A stretch of DNA of 27,705 nt, taken from Haplomitrium mnioides (lineage: Eukaryota > Marchantiophyta > Haplomitriopsida > Calobryales). The translations under genes and the position numbers were made by a program. Positions 10,303-19,971 of the stretch are shown here, in pieces. The notes below the pieces were generated by a model. That model was not told where the DNA came from. It worked only from the letters and a program-made list of their open reading frames with translations, and did no database searches. Position 1 is the stretch's first letter. Each line of letters begins with the position of its first letter. The DNA is taken from assembly GCA_049999725.1 (NCBI GenBank), contig JBNGIS010017683.1, positions 1 to 27,705 on the forward strand. Direction: 5' to 3'.

Positions 10303-12023
10303 TGTCGTGTTGTGGGTCGGCTACTACTTGAACCTATCAAGGATCTCTCTATGAAAAAGAGTATGTAAGTGCAATTCATGAAGCAGATATTGATCTTATG
10401 GGGAACTAAACCTGCCAAGGAGATGTGGGAGGATTAGGTGGTCATTAGAGGGAAAATGGGTTTTTTGGTTTTTCAGCAAAATCTGTAAAGAGTAAACTGC
10501 GTTTTTATTAGGTAAGGATTGGAGCTAATATTTCATAGGCATATTATTTATATTAAATGTAGTTAGTATCAATTTACAAAAGTGAAAAATCTATTGTCAA
10601 CCAGGAGTTATAAATGGTCAAAGGTCAAGTAGGACTCGACTGAAAAATCAAAACAGAGAGTATATGAATAATATAAAATGAAAATATAATTTTATAGGCA
10701 GAAATATTATTTAATAAGATTTTCAACAAGATTTAATACAAGCAATTTGGACTAGTATCAAGGATTTTAGATGGATTCTTCTAGAAGCACTAAAAAGGAG
10801 AAAAGTCAAGAAAAGCTACTTTAATCTTTGACTTACTCTTTGAGGGAATCTCGAAATATGAAAGTAGCTTTTGTATTAGGTACAAATAAAAGAGAATCAG
10901 CTGACTAGGTTAGATGGTTAGTCAAGGAAAGTTCCAAATGAAGAGCTTCTTCTTGAAAAAGTAAGAAAAAGTTAAAGTTACTTTAGGACTACTTTTGAGA
11001 AAAGCTCTAAATGAGAAGCTTCTTGGGAAAAAGGCAAGGATACTTTAGTAGATATTCTAGGAGATACTTTTGAATTTAAAATTAAAAGGCTAGCTTTTAC
11101 CTAGGTTAAAAGCATCTCTAGGTTTTACTAGTAGTAATTAATTAGACTAGTATATAAGGAGGGAGAAGAGAGAGCAAATGGGACCTAGTTTTCATTTTGA
11201 ACTTGGAGAGGCTTGAGCTTAGACTTCATTAGGGGAGCTCATTCTTGGAGAACTATTGGGGAAGCGCTTGGAGGAGCTCTTGGAAGAGCTACTAAGAAGA
11301 CTCATTAGAAGAGGACAATCAGCTAGGGATTTCCAATCAAGCGACGAGTTTTGGATGTCAAGTGAAGACGTGATGGGAAAGTGGCTACAGATTTCAGAAA
11401 TTGTGAGATGAATAGACAATGTACCGCCACCACACAACAACAATGAGTTGAAACGTTTTATCAACTTGATAAACTACTACTTATTCTTGCTAAACGACTT
11501 TGCCTCTTTGGCTGCACTGTTGTATCAACGTTTGTATTCCTCAACGGAGTGGGTATGGACTCTAGAGCATGAAAGATCATTCCATTGCATCAAGGAGAGA
11601 GTTCTAAACGGCTTCAATGGGTGACTAAGAAATTACCATCGTAGTACGAGTATTTATAGTGGCTAAGATCCATATACGTCAACGGTTGGTTGAGCAATTT
11701 GGAGTGGAAAGAATGGAGCAAATTTTGGCAGATCCTAACCAATTTGTGTTTCATATTCTAATTCAAGCAATTTGCGAGGTCCATATCTTTGTATTGGGCT
11801 AGGTGTGGCGGAAAGACAAACTCAAGTGAAAGAACATTGTCAATGCACAAAACTGGGAACGGCGATGAGATCGCAACAAATTCTTTGTGAAATTTCAAAC
11901 GCGTTGGTGCTTGCAAAAGGAGCAATTCCAACAATGTCTATGCGGCCAATGTGTTGATGTGCATTTACTAGCTACAACCAAATACCCTGTGTATTCCCAG
12001 AGAAGAAAACACGTACTACGACA
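10303..12023 (+). repeat. 3' LTR, 1721 bp
   Basis: It matches 2714-4424. Differences are scattered substitutions and a 10-bp extra GTAAGAAAAA near 10953. Its TATATAA box is at 11151-11157, and it carries the same pol fragment as the 5' LTR. Confidence 0.95.
11408..11625 (+). pseudogene. Pol (RT connection) fragment embedded in the 3' LTR
   Basis: Second copy of the embedded NNNELKRFINLINYY...PLYQRL...WTLEHERSF fragment. In this copy Leu-Ala-Ala replaces Leu-Val-Ala before PLYQRL. It keeps an open frame over the same length before the same stop. Confidence 0.7.
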
Positions 12024-12027
12024 ACGG
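12024..12027. repeat. Target site duplication, right copy (ACGG)
   Basis: Matches 2710-2713, on the other side of the element. Confidence 0.75.
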
Positions 12028-12892
12028 GTGGACCAACTCTTTGGAGGTGCTGCCAGAGCCAAGCAAAATCTTTTCCAGAACTCCCGAGCGGAGTCATTTT
12101 CTTCAAATCACTATGGGTGGGAGGTACCTGTGGGTGTAGTTTTTTTTCTATCTTTGTGTCAACTATTTGTGCTGCCAAAAGCTACTCCATAACACAGGAG
12201 TAAGCGGGAGATTAATTGCAGAGTGAACCCATTGCACCTTGGGGGTGCATTGTGTGTTGATTTCCTTATGGAAACATCAGTTTGGAGTTCTGGTTAGATA
12301 GAGTGCGTTTGGGCAATTTTGTTGAGAAATTTGATAGGTGTCTAGGGAGTGGAGTGAGGACCAGTAGCTGGAAGGGCTGTCTTCCAGAGGTGGAAGTTAA
12401 ATAAAACCTCTTTCAAGCCTCAGGAAGTAAATTCAAGGCTTCTAGCGATGGAAGTTGAAAACTATCTGAATACGGGTGCGTGTGTGGGAGTTTGATGTGG
12501 GTGCGATATTGAATAAGTAGAACTTCTGTGTGTGTTCAAGGCCAGCAAGCCTAAGTTGATGTTTGTACATGTTATGATCTATTATTTGATTGGATTGAGC
12601 CATTTGGAAGAAGCGTGTTGGCTGTCGGTGTGAGGTACATGGTGGTTGTAAGTATATTGCTCAAACCATAAAATCCATCCTAGAGTAGGCTGTAATTAAT
12701 TCAGAAGAGTGGGACAGGTATCCCAAGGCATAGTAGAGTGATTCTAGGGCACAAAAAGAGGAGTGAGGGTCAATTCAGTGCAAGCCACTCCCATAAAAGG
12801 TCCCAAAACAATAACTCAGCCTTAAATCGGCGCAAATCAGTGGAAAAGGAGATAAGCGATCGATCTTAGGGTGACAAGAGTCTGCAATCTAG
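12028..12892. other. Gene-free stretch between the retrotransposon and the ParB gene relic
   Basis: No recognised coding, RNA or repeat signal. The last about 20 bp (from 12872) may align with the sequence just upstream of the ParB block in copy 2, so the gene could begin slightly earlier than annotated. Any promoter or first exon of copy 1 is not recognisable here. Confidence 0.45.
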
Positions 12893-13852
12893 CGATGCAA
12901 AGTCCGCAAAGAAACAGTCACCATTAGGCTAGAGAATTTGAATCTACCAAAACTTAGAATGGACAATTGGGGGCCTTTCCAGATTAGAAGGCTAAATGAA
13001 GATCTAGTTGAGCTTCTGGCGCAAAGAATGCTCACAAACAAGTATGTGCATAGTTTTTTCATTGTTGTTGTTGACCCAAAGTGTGGGTTGAAGGACAAGT
13101 TAGAGTTCGATATTAGAAACCCTGACAAGTATCGCTACGAGATTATAAGAGGCAATCACAATGCTACAACAAGGCAACTATTGATCACAAAATATGGACC
13201 AAAGAATCTGGCATTATTGCTTTGCAGTTGTTATATGTACGTGGGCCTTACACCAACAGAGGCTCGCATTTTTGCAATTGATGACAACTACGACTAGAAG
13301 TACAGGTTGGAAATAAGCTCTATTCAAAAGGTCAAATATTGGCATCAAAGATTTGTGAAGAGTGGTATGGTGTCATCCCATAAATTGAAAAGAGAATTGG
13401 TGCTGGAAACCTTGGAGATCAAGCCCAAATCCACACTTGAGAAGACAGCCACTTCTCAGAACAATTGGTTTCAGTTGGCATTCAGAAGTTGTGAGCTCTA
13501 TGATCTACAACAACACATATTTTTGATATGGGAGAAGAATACCGTTAAGGGCCAAAAGTCGAAGGCTAAGGGATCTCTTACAATAGAGGACATGAAGTGG
13601 ACACCTTGGAAGTCCCTTTAGAGTCTTCTTGACAAAGTAAAAATTTCAGTTTTGAAGCGAGTGGAAGCCAGAGAGCTTTCAATGGATGAAATGTCTTGGG
13701 AGGCAGAGAAACATAAAGTTTTGGCAGCTATGGTAAAAGATTTTTGTTCAGAAGTTTACTGCAACAATTGGGAGGAAGCAAGAGAGGAGTACCCTCTCCA
13801 CACAAAGGAGTCCAAGATGGCTGCTTTCTGTTCTAGCTTCAAGAAACTTTTG
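12893..13852 (+). pseudogene. Exon A of copy 1: ParB/Srx-like domain plus helical middle region
   Basis: One frame over 320 codons is broken only by TAG at 13295-13297 and 13619-13621; the second probably was CAG. Apart from these stops the amino-acid text shows no frameshift, which points to loss of function after a long constrained history. The exon ends with a whole codon at a GTAAGT donor. The 5' limit is the last upstream stop at 12890. Confidence 0.7.
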
Positions 13853-14615
13853 GTAAGTTCTTCTTTTCACAATACATTCATTTCTTTGGAGTTGAAGTGA
13901 ATTTACTTTAAGTTGTCTTTGGTTTTGATAAAATAGGTTTAGAGTCTTTTCGTGCAAGGACTATGAAGTCCATGCGCGCATGGACTTCTTAGTCTCTTCA
14001 CAACTTTACTTTACAATCCAAGCACACATGGACTTCCCAGTCTATGCGCACATGGACTTCGCAGTCCTTGCGCAATCGGACTTACAGTCAATGCATGCAT
14101 GGACTACGCAGTGCTTCCCCTCTTTGACCTTAGAGTCCAAGTGTGTTTGCCTTGGAGGTCCATGCGTGCATGGAGTAAGAATTCTAAGCGGTCTGGACTA
14201 AGAAGTCCATGCGCGCATGGACGGGGAAGTCCAAGCACGCTAGGACTGGGAATTCCAAGCGTGCTAGGACTCAAAAGTCCATGCGTACAAGGACTGGGAA
14301 GTCCATGCGCGCAAGGACTGCGAAGTCCAAGTGCACAAGGACTGGGAAGTCCATGTGCGCAAGGACTGCAAAGTCCAAGCAGGCTTGGGCTATCAATTCC
14401 TAGTGCGCAAGGATTGTGAAGTCCATGCACGAATAGACGAGCAAGGACTTTGAAGTCCAAGCTTTCGTTAACATCAAAGTCCTTGTGTGCATTAACTTTG
14501 AAGTCCTTAGACGCCTTGACGTAATTTTCCATATAAGCATAGAATTCAATGTCCCTCTCTAGTCTTTAATTTCTTTTTGTATTCTCATATTGTTTTCTGT
14601 TTTTGTTGTATGCAG
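13853..14615 (+). other. Intron of copy 1, phase 0, with minisatellite
   Basis: The donor is TTG|GTAAGT at 13853. The acceptor is a T-rich tract ending in TTGTATGCAG at 14615. Coding-like sequence stops at the donor and resumes in phase at 14616. Most of the intron is the 24-bp repeat array. An intron argues against a processed retrocopy. Confidence 0.7.
13940..14475. repeat. Minisatellite, 24-bp near-palindromic unit, about 22 positions
   Basis: The unit contains AGTCCATGCGCGCATGGACT or variants, followed by four variable bases. The core TCCATGCGCGCATGGA is a perfect 16-bp palindrome. At 13965-13988 a full 24-bp perfect palindrome is present. Periodicity is clearest at 14200-14440. Because 24 is a multiple of three, long open frames appear on both strands here, and they are not genes. 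Confidence 0.9.
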
Positions 14616-15177
14616 AGGGACAAAACATTCAAATGTCAATTGGCAAAAAAATGGACAATAGCTGCCAAAGGCTGAAAAAGATCAGGGGCCGAAGAAGCCC
14701 TAGAAGATCATGACCAGGCTCCCACACTCGTTTCCTATCCTCCATCTTTTCTTCTTCATTTGCAAAAAGCTAGAGAGTGGAAATCAAGGCAGCAAAGAGA
14801 TGTTGTATCTCTTCCAACTAATGGAGTTGTGAGAGACAAGGACAAGGACAAGGACTTATTGTCCTATGTTGATGGTCTCAACGTGGCATTTTACCAAGTC
14901 CATGAGGAGGCCAACACTTGTCAGTTGAAGGGCTTTGTGAACCTAAGTGTTTCACTTTGGTGATTGCGGATATTCCTGATGGCTACAACCTTAAGGAATG
15001 TAACCATGATGATTCGGAGCCTTTTTCCAAAGATAACATTTTTGACATGGTTTCATCTTTTGTGGCAATCACAACGTTGGATTTTTGGTCTTTTATAATT
15101 ATACATTTGTGTCAACAATTTGGCATCGTCGAGAATACCATTTTGAAAGTTTGATGTACCATCAACCATGAAATCTG
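14616..15177 (+). pseudogene. Exon B of copy 1: methyltransferase motif IV
   Basis: In frame 0 the exon has a TGA at 14673, then reads PTLVSYPPSFLLHLQKAREW and VVRDKDKDKDLLSYVDG up to about 14935. It then shifts to the frame with KCFTLVIADIPDGYNLKEC (D-I-P-D at 14969-14980). FVAITTLDFWSFIIIHLC and FGIVENTIL follow, the usual hydrophobic strand and helix after motif IV. A TGA at 15157 and HEIWQVV come before an uncertain donor at about 15175. Compared with DPPY, the second position is Ile and the aromatic residue is Asp, so catalysis would be lost. Confidence 0.65.
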
Positions 15178-15275
15178 GCAAGTTGTTCTTTGATTATTTA
15201 GTTTTTAGTTTCTCTTTTTTACTTTTCTTGCACTTTGTTTACAATGTTTGATTTGTTTGCTTTTCTTTTTACAAG
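15178..15275 (+). other. Probable second intron of copy 1
   Basis: T-rich sequence with no coding match, ending in TTTTCTTTTTACAAG at 15275. The donor is not a clean GT site (GGCAAGTTGTTC), so the left border is a guess within about 10 bp. Confidence 0.45.
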
Positions 15276-15899
15276 AACAAAAGCAACAATCATCATTCCG
15301 GTGACCTAGAATCGCACACGCTCACGAGTATTGGACTGTGTACTACTGCACAAAAGAAGGAAAGAGGAGCATGAGGCTTTTTAATTTGCAGCCTGCTCTT
15401 GCAGTTGGTCTACCTCAACAAATAATGTCTAGTGTTTTTAGTTGTCCTACGGTTTTGGTGAAACTTAAACATCCAGAAGATGATGCTCATATCAATGTTA
15501 ATCAAAAGCTGCAAGCTCTTTACAAATTTTTTATTGACCATTTGTCAACAAAGCAGGATTGGATCTTAAATCTTTGCTCTAGGTGGGGTACAAGCTTTAT
15601 CTATGCTTTAAAGTTGATGCAAAACTGCATCGTGGTGGAATATCATAGACGTTAGTCTATCTACATTCCTCAGAGATTTTTGACGATGGCTTCTTTGCCA
15701 TCAGATGTGACAAAGTCACAAATAGTGTATACATACCACAAGAAACAAGGAACCTATTCCTTCTAGTACTGCAAGTACTACTAGTGATTCTGTTGCTATC
15801 TATGGGACTAGAAAGCCTCGACATGACTCTCTAGCAGCTATAGATGCTCAGCCATTGGATTTAGATGAGACAATTCCTCTCGAAGAGGATAGAGCTTGA
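15276..15899 (+). pseudogene. Exon C of copy 1: methyltransferase motif I and C-terminus
   Basis: NNHHSGDLESH starts the exon. A one-base frame change gives EYWTVYYCTKEGKRSMRLFN, then QKLQALYKFFIDHLSTKQDW and ILNLCSRWGTSFIYALKLMQ (motif I at 15566-15592), with NCIVVEYHRR as the acidic motif II strand. TAG at 15653 (possibly from CAG) is followed by SIYIPQRFLTM in the same frame. A Ser/Thr-rich tail and acidic C-terminus in frame 0 end at 15899. The glycine loop of motif I retains only one Gly. Confidence 0.7.
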
Positions 15900-15926
15900 G
15901 CATCTGTTTGAACAAATTGTTTTACT

Positions 15927-15932
15927 AATAAA
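15927..15932 (+). terminator. Poly(A) signal AATAAA of copy 1
   Basis: AATAAA lies 28 bp after the TGA at 15899, a normal place for a plant near-upstream element. Confidence 0.5.
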
Positions 15933-16059
15933 GTATTTTTTTGCAAAGTTTTATTTGCTAAAGTTTCAACTTGTTGCACCTCAAATTCATTTTAAGTCTT
16001 TTCATTATGATTCAATTTGATGCGCATAAGAATGGTTTAGAGTCAATTACTAGTATAAG

Positions 16060-16500
16060 AGTCGTTTGGAGTCCTTGTGCACTTAGGCTTGGAGTCCATG
16101 CGCGCATGAGCTTTAGCAATCTCTGGCCCCTAGGCTTTAGGGTTCTTATTAGAGTCTATGCGCACATAAGCTTTGTAGTTCTTGTTCGTAGTCTATGTGC
16201 ACATAAGCTTTAAGAATCTTGTTTAGAGTCCTTGCACGCATAAGCTTTAGAGTTCTCGTTTAAAGTCTATGCATAGGCTTTAGGGTTTTTGTTTAGATTC
16301 TAGCCATGCATAGGCTTTAGGGTTCTTGTTCGGAGTCTACGTGTGCCTAGCCTTATTGTTCTTGTTTAGAGTCTTTGCATGCATAGGCTTTAGGTTTCTT
16401 GTTTGGAGTCTATGCGTGCATAGGCTTTAGGTATCTAGTTTGGAGTCTATGCTTGCTTAGAATTTAACAACTACAACGCTTATAGTTTGGTTCAAAGTCC
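16060..16500. repeat. Minisatellite, about 37-bp unit
   Basis: About ten degenerate units of the form AGAGTCTATGCGTGCATAGG followed by CTTTAGGGTTCTTGTTT. The first 20 bp are a diverged version of the 24-bp near-palindrome in the intron of copy 1. The unit length drifts between 33 and 39 bp. Confidence 0.85.
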
Positions 16501-16859
16501 CTATGCAAATAGACATCCACGTATGCATATAATTGTTTTCATAAAAAGATAATATATGGTTTATTTAATTTTTGATGAATTTAGTGTATTCACAATAGTG
16601 CAAGGTTTTAATAAAATATTTCAATAGCTAAAATGCTTGTTATTGCAGGTGTTTATTATAAAAAAATTGTTAAAATATAATCTCAATGCAAAATACGCAA
16701 TTTGTGTTTCTAAAAAACGATTTTCTTTGTGAAAAAAAAGATCACAAACATAAAATTGATGTTTTTCAATACCAAATCACCAAAGATAATTTTTGTGATT
16801 ACCAAGTGAAATAGGAACTCATAAGTGGTTTTTTGTTCAAAGTAGCGATTGTTATACCA
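16501..16859. other. AT-rich gene-free stretch
   Basis: Low-complexity AT-rich DNA, with A and T runs near 16661 and 16733. I see no coding or repeat structure. Confidence 0.6.
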
Positions 16860-17102
16860 ACTCCAACACAAAAAATCTTCATCGGTCTATTCCTCCAACC
16901 TTGGTACTTGAGCTTGTAAATCTTGCCAATAGTCTTCCTCCACTTGATATAGAGGTGTAGTGTCCTCCACTAGCCACTATTCCTCTATTGATTGAGTCTC
17001 TCCTTCATATTGGGTTATTGTCTATGATAAAGTTGCTCTTGGTTTTCTGCCAAACCTCACTTCCTACCTTCCTCAATCCTCAACTACCTTAGCTTGATAT
17101 AG

Positions 17103-17516
17103 CTATGGCTGGCTTAGTATGACTGAGTAGGTAGATTTAACTTTTGGGTTTATCACAGTATTTTCTAGCACAAAACATTTTCCTCCAATGGTGGTGGGAA
17201 TACCTCTTAAGACTCCTTCTAAAATAAGGCATCTCTGATCTGCCAATCTTAGAATCTCGAGAGTCTTATCCCGAGTAGTATAACCCAAGGTCTCTATAAC
17301 ACTCAACACCATAATATTTTTCCTAGATCCCCCACCTATAAGGACCTTGGGCATCACACAACCATTGATCTGAATATCAATCTTTGGTGCCCCTAATTCC
17401 TCAAGTAGGTCATTCTGGTAGCGATCCTTGTTGCCCATGAATGGTGCTTCTTCTTCTCTAATTGGAACCTGATATAGAGTAGACAGAGGATACTTCCTCT
17501 TTTTGGCAGTTGTCAA
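17103..17516 (-). pseudogene. Retropepsin-like protease of the second element
   Basis: The 137-codon open frame includes APKIDIQINGCVMPKVLIGG, then SRKNIM, and LEGVLRGIPTTIGGKCFV, ending at TYSVILSQP. This is the plant gypsy retropepsin layout (VLIDGGSxVNIM ... V.G...VPVTI ... Y.VILGRP). The catalytic Asp codon is GGT (Gly) at 17336-17334, one base away from GAT, so the enzyme would be inactive. The frame is otherwise open. Confidence 0.8.
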
Positions 17517-17602
17517 CCAACATAATCGCTGCCTCTAGGGTGCAGTGATCTTCAATGATTGGCCCAAGGTAATGTTGGCTTGTCGTTGTTGAACATTCTC
17601 AA

Positions 17603-17896
17603 CTAAATCATATTCAGGTGGCAGCTCATCCACCCTGGCCCTAGTGAGCTTAGTGTAGTACTTTGGCTTTCCTTCTTGTGTTTTGGCCCCAGGGTTGAAG
17701 TGTACGCTTCTCTCTTCTTGAGTCTCTTCCTTAGCCCTGGTTTGATCACTTCTTTGAACTGAGTCTTGCTCTCTTTTAGAGCCTCTTCATTCAAGTGACC
17801 TTCTACTTCATCAAATACATCTCTTACCACCTCAAAGTATCTAGGATCGTATCTCTCATAATATGGATCCTGGGTAGGTTTTGTCCCCATCATCAC
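17603..17896 (-). pseudogene. Gag-protease linker of the second element
   Basis: Open frame with DPRYFEVVRDVFDEVEGHLN, then KESKTQFKEVIKPG and basic stretches. It lies between the zinc knuckles and the protease. I recognise no domain; it is assigned by position and orientation. Confidence 0.5.
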
Positions 17897-18099
17897 TTTG
17901 GTCTTTCTTTTCCTCTGGTAATCACTTTTAGCTTTCTGTTTTAATTCCTCTCTGAGTGCTGCTCACAATGTTTTAGTCTTGACTTTGTAGATTTCCACCT
18001 CATTTGGGACTTCCTCCACCAAACAAAGTTCTCCTATTGTTGGTGTGGATTTGGGCTAGAGCCTCAACATATCGTGGTGGGGGTCTAATTACAGGTGGG

Positions 18100-18828
18100 T
18101 CTGAACATTCTGCATTAGTATGGCCTGATTTTCTACAGCTCCATACAAAGGTATATAACCAATCTGCTTTCTTGCATAGGAGCATCCATTGGCATAATGA
18201 TTCACAGTCCCACAATTATAGCAACCAAGAAACCTAACTCCCTTTCCTTGTACCATTTGATTTGTTGGACCAGTGGGTGTTGGATTGGGTGGAGCTAGAA
18301 GTGATGGCAGTGTAATGTTCATCTATGGAGGGATAATTGCACGTTTTGAGGCTTTCTGCAATACTAATCCCCTTTGCTGGACATATATTGGCTCTTGTGC
18401 TGGATATATTCTATCCATGGTTCATCTTCTCCCTGGTTGCACCACGTATACATTCTGGTAGTCACACCCCTCGTCATTAGAGCTTGCTTCTGGTGTCTCT
18501 TCTACCCAATAAGCTCATGGTCTTGGATATTGAGCAAGCTGTAGGAGTGCCCAACAATTTGATTCTATATGTCTTTGTTTCCTACACCTTGTGCACCAAA
18601 GATTCTCTTGGAATTTAGTCAATGGTCTCCTCTTAGGCGCCCAAAAAGCCTGCCTAATCTGCAGCTTCTTCATCTAACAATTAAGGTGATCCAACTTCTG
18701 TTGGGTTTTAACTTCAGGAGCATGGTTAGGTGGGTTTTTCTTCTTAGCTTTATCAAAGGGTTTAGATGAAGAGCTACGGGTCTCAGTAGTTTCACAATTG
18801 GTGGAAAATGGAGAGCGCCGCTTTCCCT

Positions 18829-18859
<31 letters not shown>

Positions 18860-19759
18860 GTTTCTTCTGACAAAGTTGATTTGTTACGTCTAGCCATCTG
18901 ACCAGTCTCATACTTCTCAGCTATCTTAACAACTTCATCCAAAGTCTCTTGTCACAAATTCCATACATGCTTCCCTTCTTTACCCTTAAGACCATCCATA
19001 TACCATTCCAATTCCACATTTGGGTTTGGGGTCATTGTCATATGTGACCTTAGAGTCTTAAACCTGCGAGTATACCACTGCACCAACTCCTTAGTTTTCT
19101 TCCGGATATGAGCCAACTTCTTCAGGGCCTTTTCTGAGTAAGCTGCTCCTCTCAATTCTACAATCAGGTTTGCTTTCAATTCAACCTATGTAGCAGGTAG
19201 GGTTGGTAGATTTGAATACCACTCTAGGGCTTGGATTCTCAACAATGCCCTTACTAATCTCAAATGGTCTGCGTCTAAGGCCTCTCTATTAGCCTCATAT
19301 ATATTTTCAAACTCTTTAGTCCAGGTGTTCACATCTTCATAATCCTTCTCCTTGAAATTCAAATACTTCAATTTGCTTCGTAGGTTCTGGGGAACCTAAT
19401 TGGCCATCATTGGAAACAAAACAACTGGTGTTGTGCCTCTTCCCAATATAGTACTTGGTACAACTTTTATAGGTATACGTGAAGGACCACTCTCTGGAGC
19501 ACCATGAGATGTGACTGAATTTTTAGAAGAAGAAGAAGATGGCAAGTTAAGTTTAGGAAAGAAAGTTAATCCTATGATATCCCCTAGATCAGTGATGTTA
19601 GACCACTGAAATGGAAAGGGTGGTGACTGAGATTCAGAAGGCTGCACTGGTCCCTTTGAATTCTTCCTACTACCACCAACCTCTACCTCCTTAGATTTTA
19701 ACTTGAACTCGTCTTGTCTCTCCAGCCTTACTTCTCTTTTCTTTTGAAAGTTTAGGCAT
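18100..19759 (-). pseudogene. gag: gag relic of the second element, three zinc knuckles
   Basis: The probable ATG is at 19759-19757. After one early frame change, a single frame runs from about 19735 to the poly-Lys tract at 18859, broken by stops at 19396, 19186 and 18952. Capsid-like blocks are YLNFKEKDYEDVNTWTKEFE, RALLRIQALEWYSNLP, VQWYTRRFKTLRSHMTM and DEVVKIAEKYETGQMARR, the plant gypsy gag pattern. Three CCHC knuckles follow: 18595-18554 (CTRCRKQRHIESNC), 18223-18182 (CYNCGTVNHYANGC), and a degenerate one at about 18151-18119 (CRKSGHTNAEC, first Cys lost). These lie in shifted frames. Confidence 0.85.
18834..18859. repeat. T26 homopolymer inside gag
   Basis: Uninterrupted 26 Ts encode a lysine run on the minus strand. 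Its length (not a multiple of three relative to the downstream frame) coincides with loss of the gag frame, so it is probably a slippage expansion. It is also prone to sequencing error. Confidence 0.9.
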
Positions 19760-19943
19760 TTTTATACCCTCCCTATTCTAAATGCTTCAAGTTATGTCTC
19801 TCACACTATTTTCTAATTTATTTTTTTGTTTTATTTTATTTTATTTTTCTTCTTTTGTATTTTACAAACTGAAATGGACAACACAAAACAAAACAAATAA
19901 TATAGCAGGTTCTTAACATATACACTCAACACTCAAAATTAGA

Positions 19944-19961
19944 AGCCCAGCAATGGCGCCA
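19944..19961 (-). other. Primer binding site of the second element
   Basis: On the minus strand TGGCGCCATTGCTGGGCT follows the LTR-like end. It resembles the TGGCGCCGTTGCCGGGG type of PBS common in plant gypsy elements of the Athila kind. It starts 10 bases inside the LTR border. Confidence 0.7.
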
Positions 19962-19971
19962 AAAGGGTTCA

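Larger units (their letters stand above)
2714..12023 (+). mobile_element. Ty3/gypsy-type LTR retrotransposon, full structure, dead coding region
   Basis: The two direct LTRs (2714-4424 and 10303-12023) start with TGTCGTG and end with ACGACA. They are flanked by the same 4 bp, ACGG. The internal order is PBS, gag, protease, RT, RNase H, integrase, PPT, which is the Ty3/gypsy order. The coding region lies in three successive frames and is broken by more than eight stops, so the element cannot move on its own. No chromodomain follows the integrase, whose C-terminal part has a GPY motif. The LTRs differ by several percent by eye plus a 10-bp indel, so the insertion is not recent. By eye the pol wording belongs to one gypsy lineage, but I cannot place it in a named family. 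Confidence 0.93.
12893..15932 (+). pseudogene. ParB-like domain / beta-class DNA methyltransferase gene relic, copy 1
   Basis: This is a multi-exon relic. Exon A (12893-13852) opens with a ParB/sulfiredoxin-like domain: ETVTIRLENLNLP at 12911, PFQIRRLNEDLVELLA, then YEIIRGNHNATTRQLL with G-N-H at 13151-13159, and IFAIDDNYD. A charged helical middle region follows, up to FCSSFKKLL. After an intron, exon B carries LVIADIPDGYN, like motif IV (DPPYGxN) of DNA N4/N6 methyltransferases. Exon C has HAHEYWTVYYCTKEGKRS and DWILNLCSRWGTS, like the AdoMet-binding motif I (DPFxGSGT). Motif IV before motif I is the beta-class order. Stops lie at 13295, 13619, 14673, 15157 and 15653, with frame changes near 14935, 15310 and 15700. 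An acidic C-terminus (LDLDETIPLEEDRA) ends at TGA 15897-15899. The domain calls are motif-based, and I do not recognise this as a named plant gene. Confidence 0.75.

Noticed and set aside
12029-12192. Possible coding tail after the 3' LTR
   Set aside because: The frame starts inside the LTR and crosses the insertion border, so it is not an ancestral frame.
13940-14475. CRISPR-like array of repeats with spacers
   Set aside because: The unit is only 24 bp with four variable bases, the repeats are degenerate, there is no cas gene, and the context is a eukaryotic intron.
14099-14532. Long open frames on both strands (up to 142 codons) in the 24-bp array
   Set aside because: A 24-bp unit keeps any stop-free frame open, and the translations are only repeats of KSMRART or PSPCAHGL type. 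No gene is claimed.
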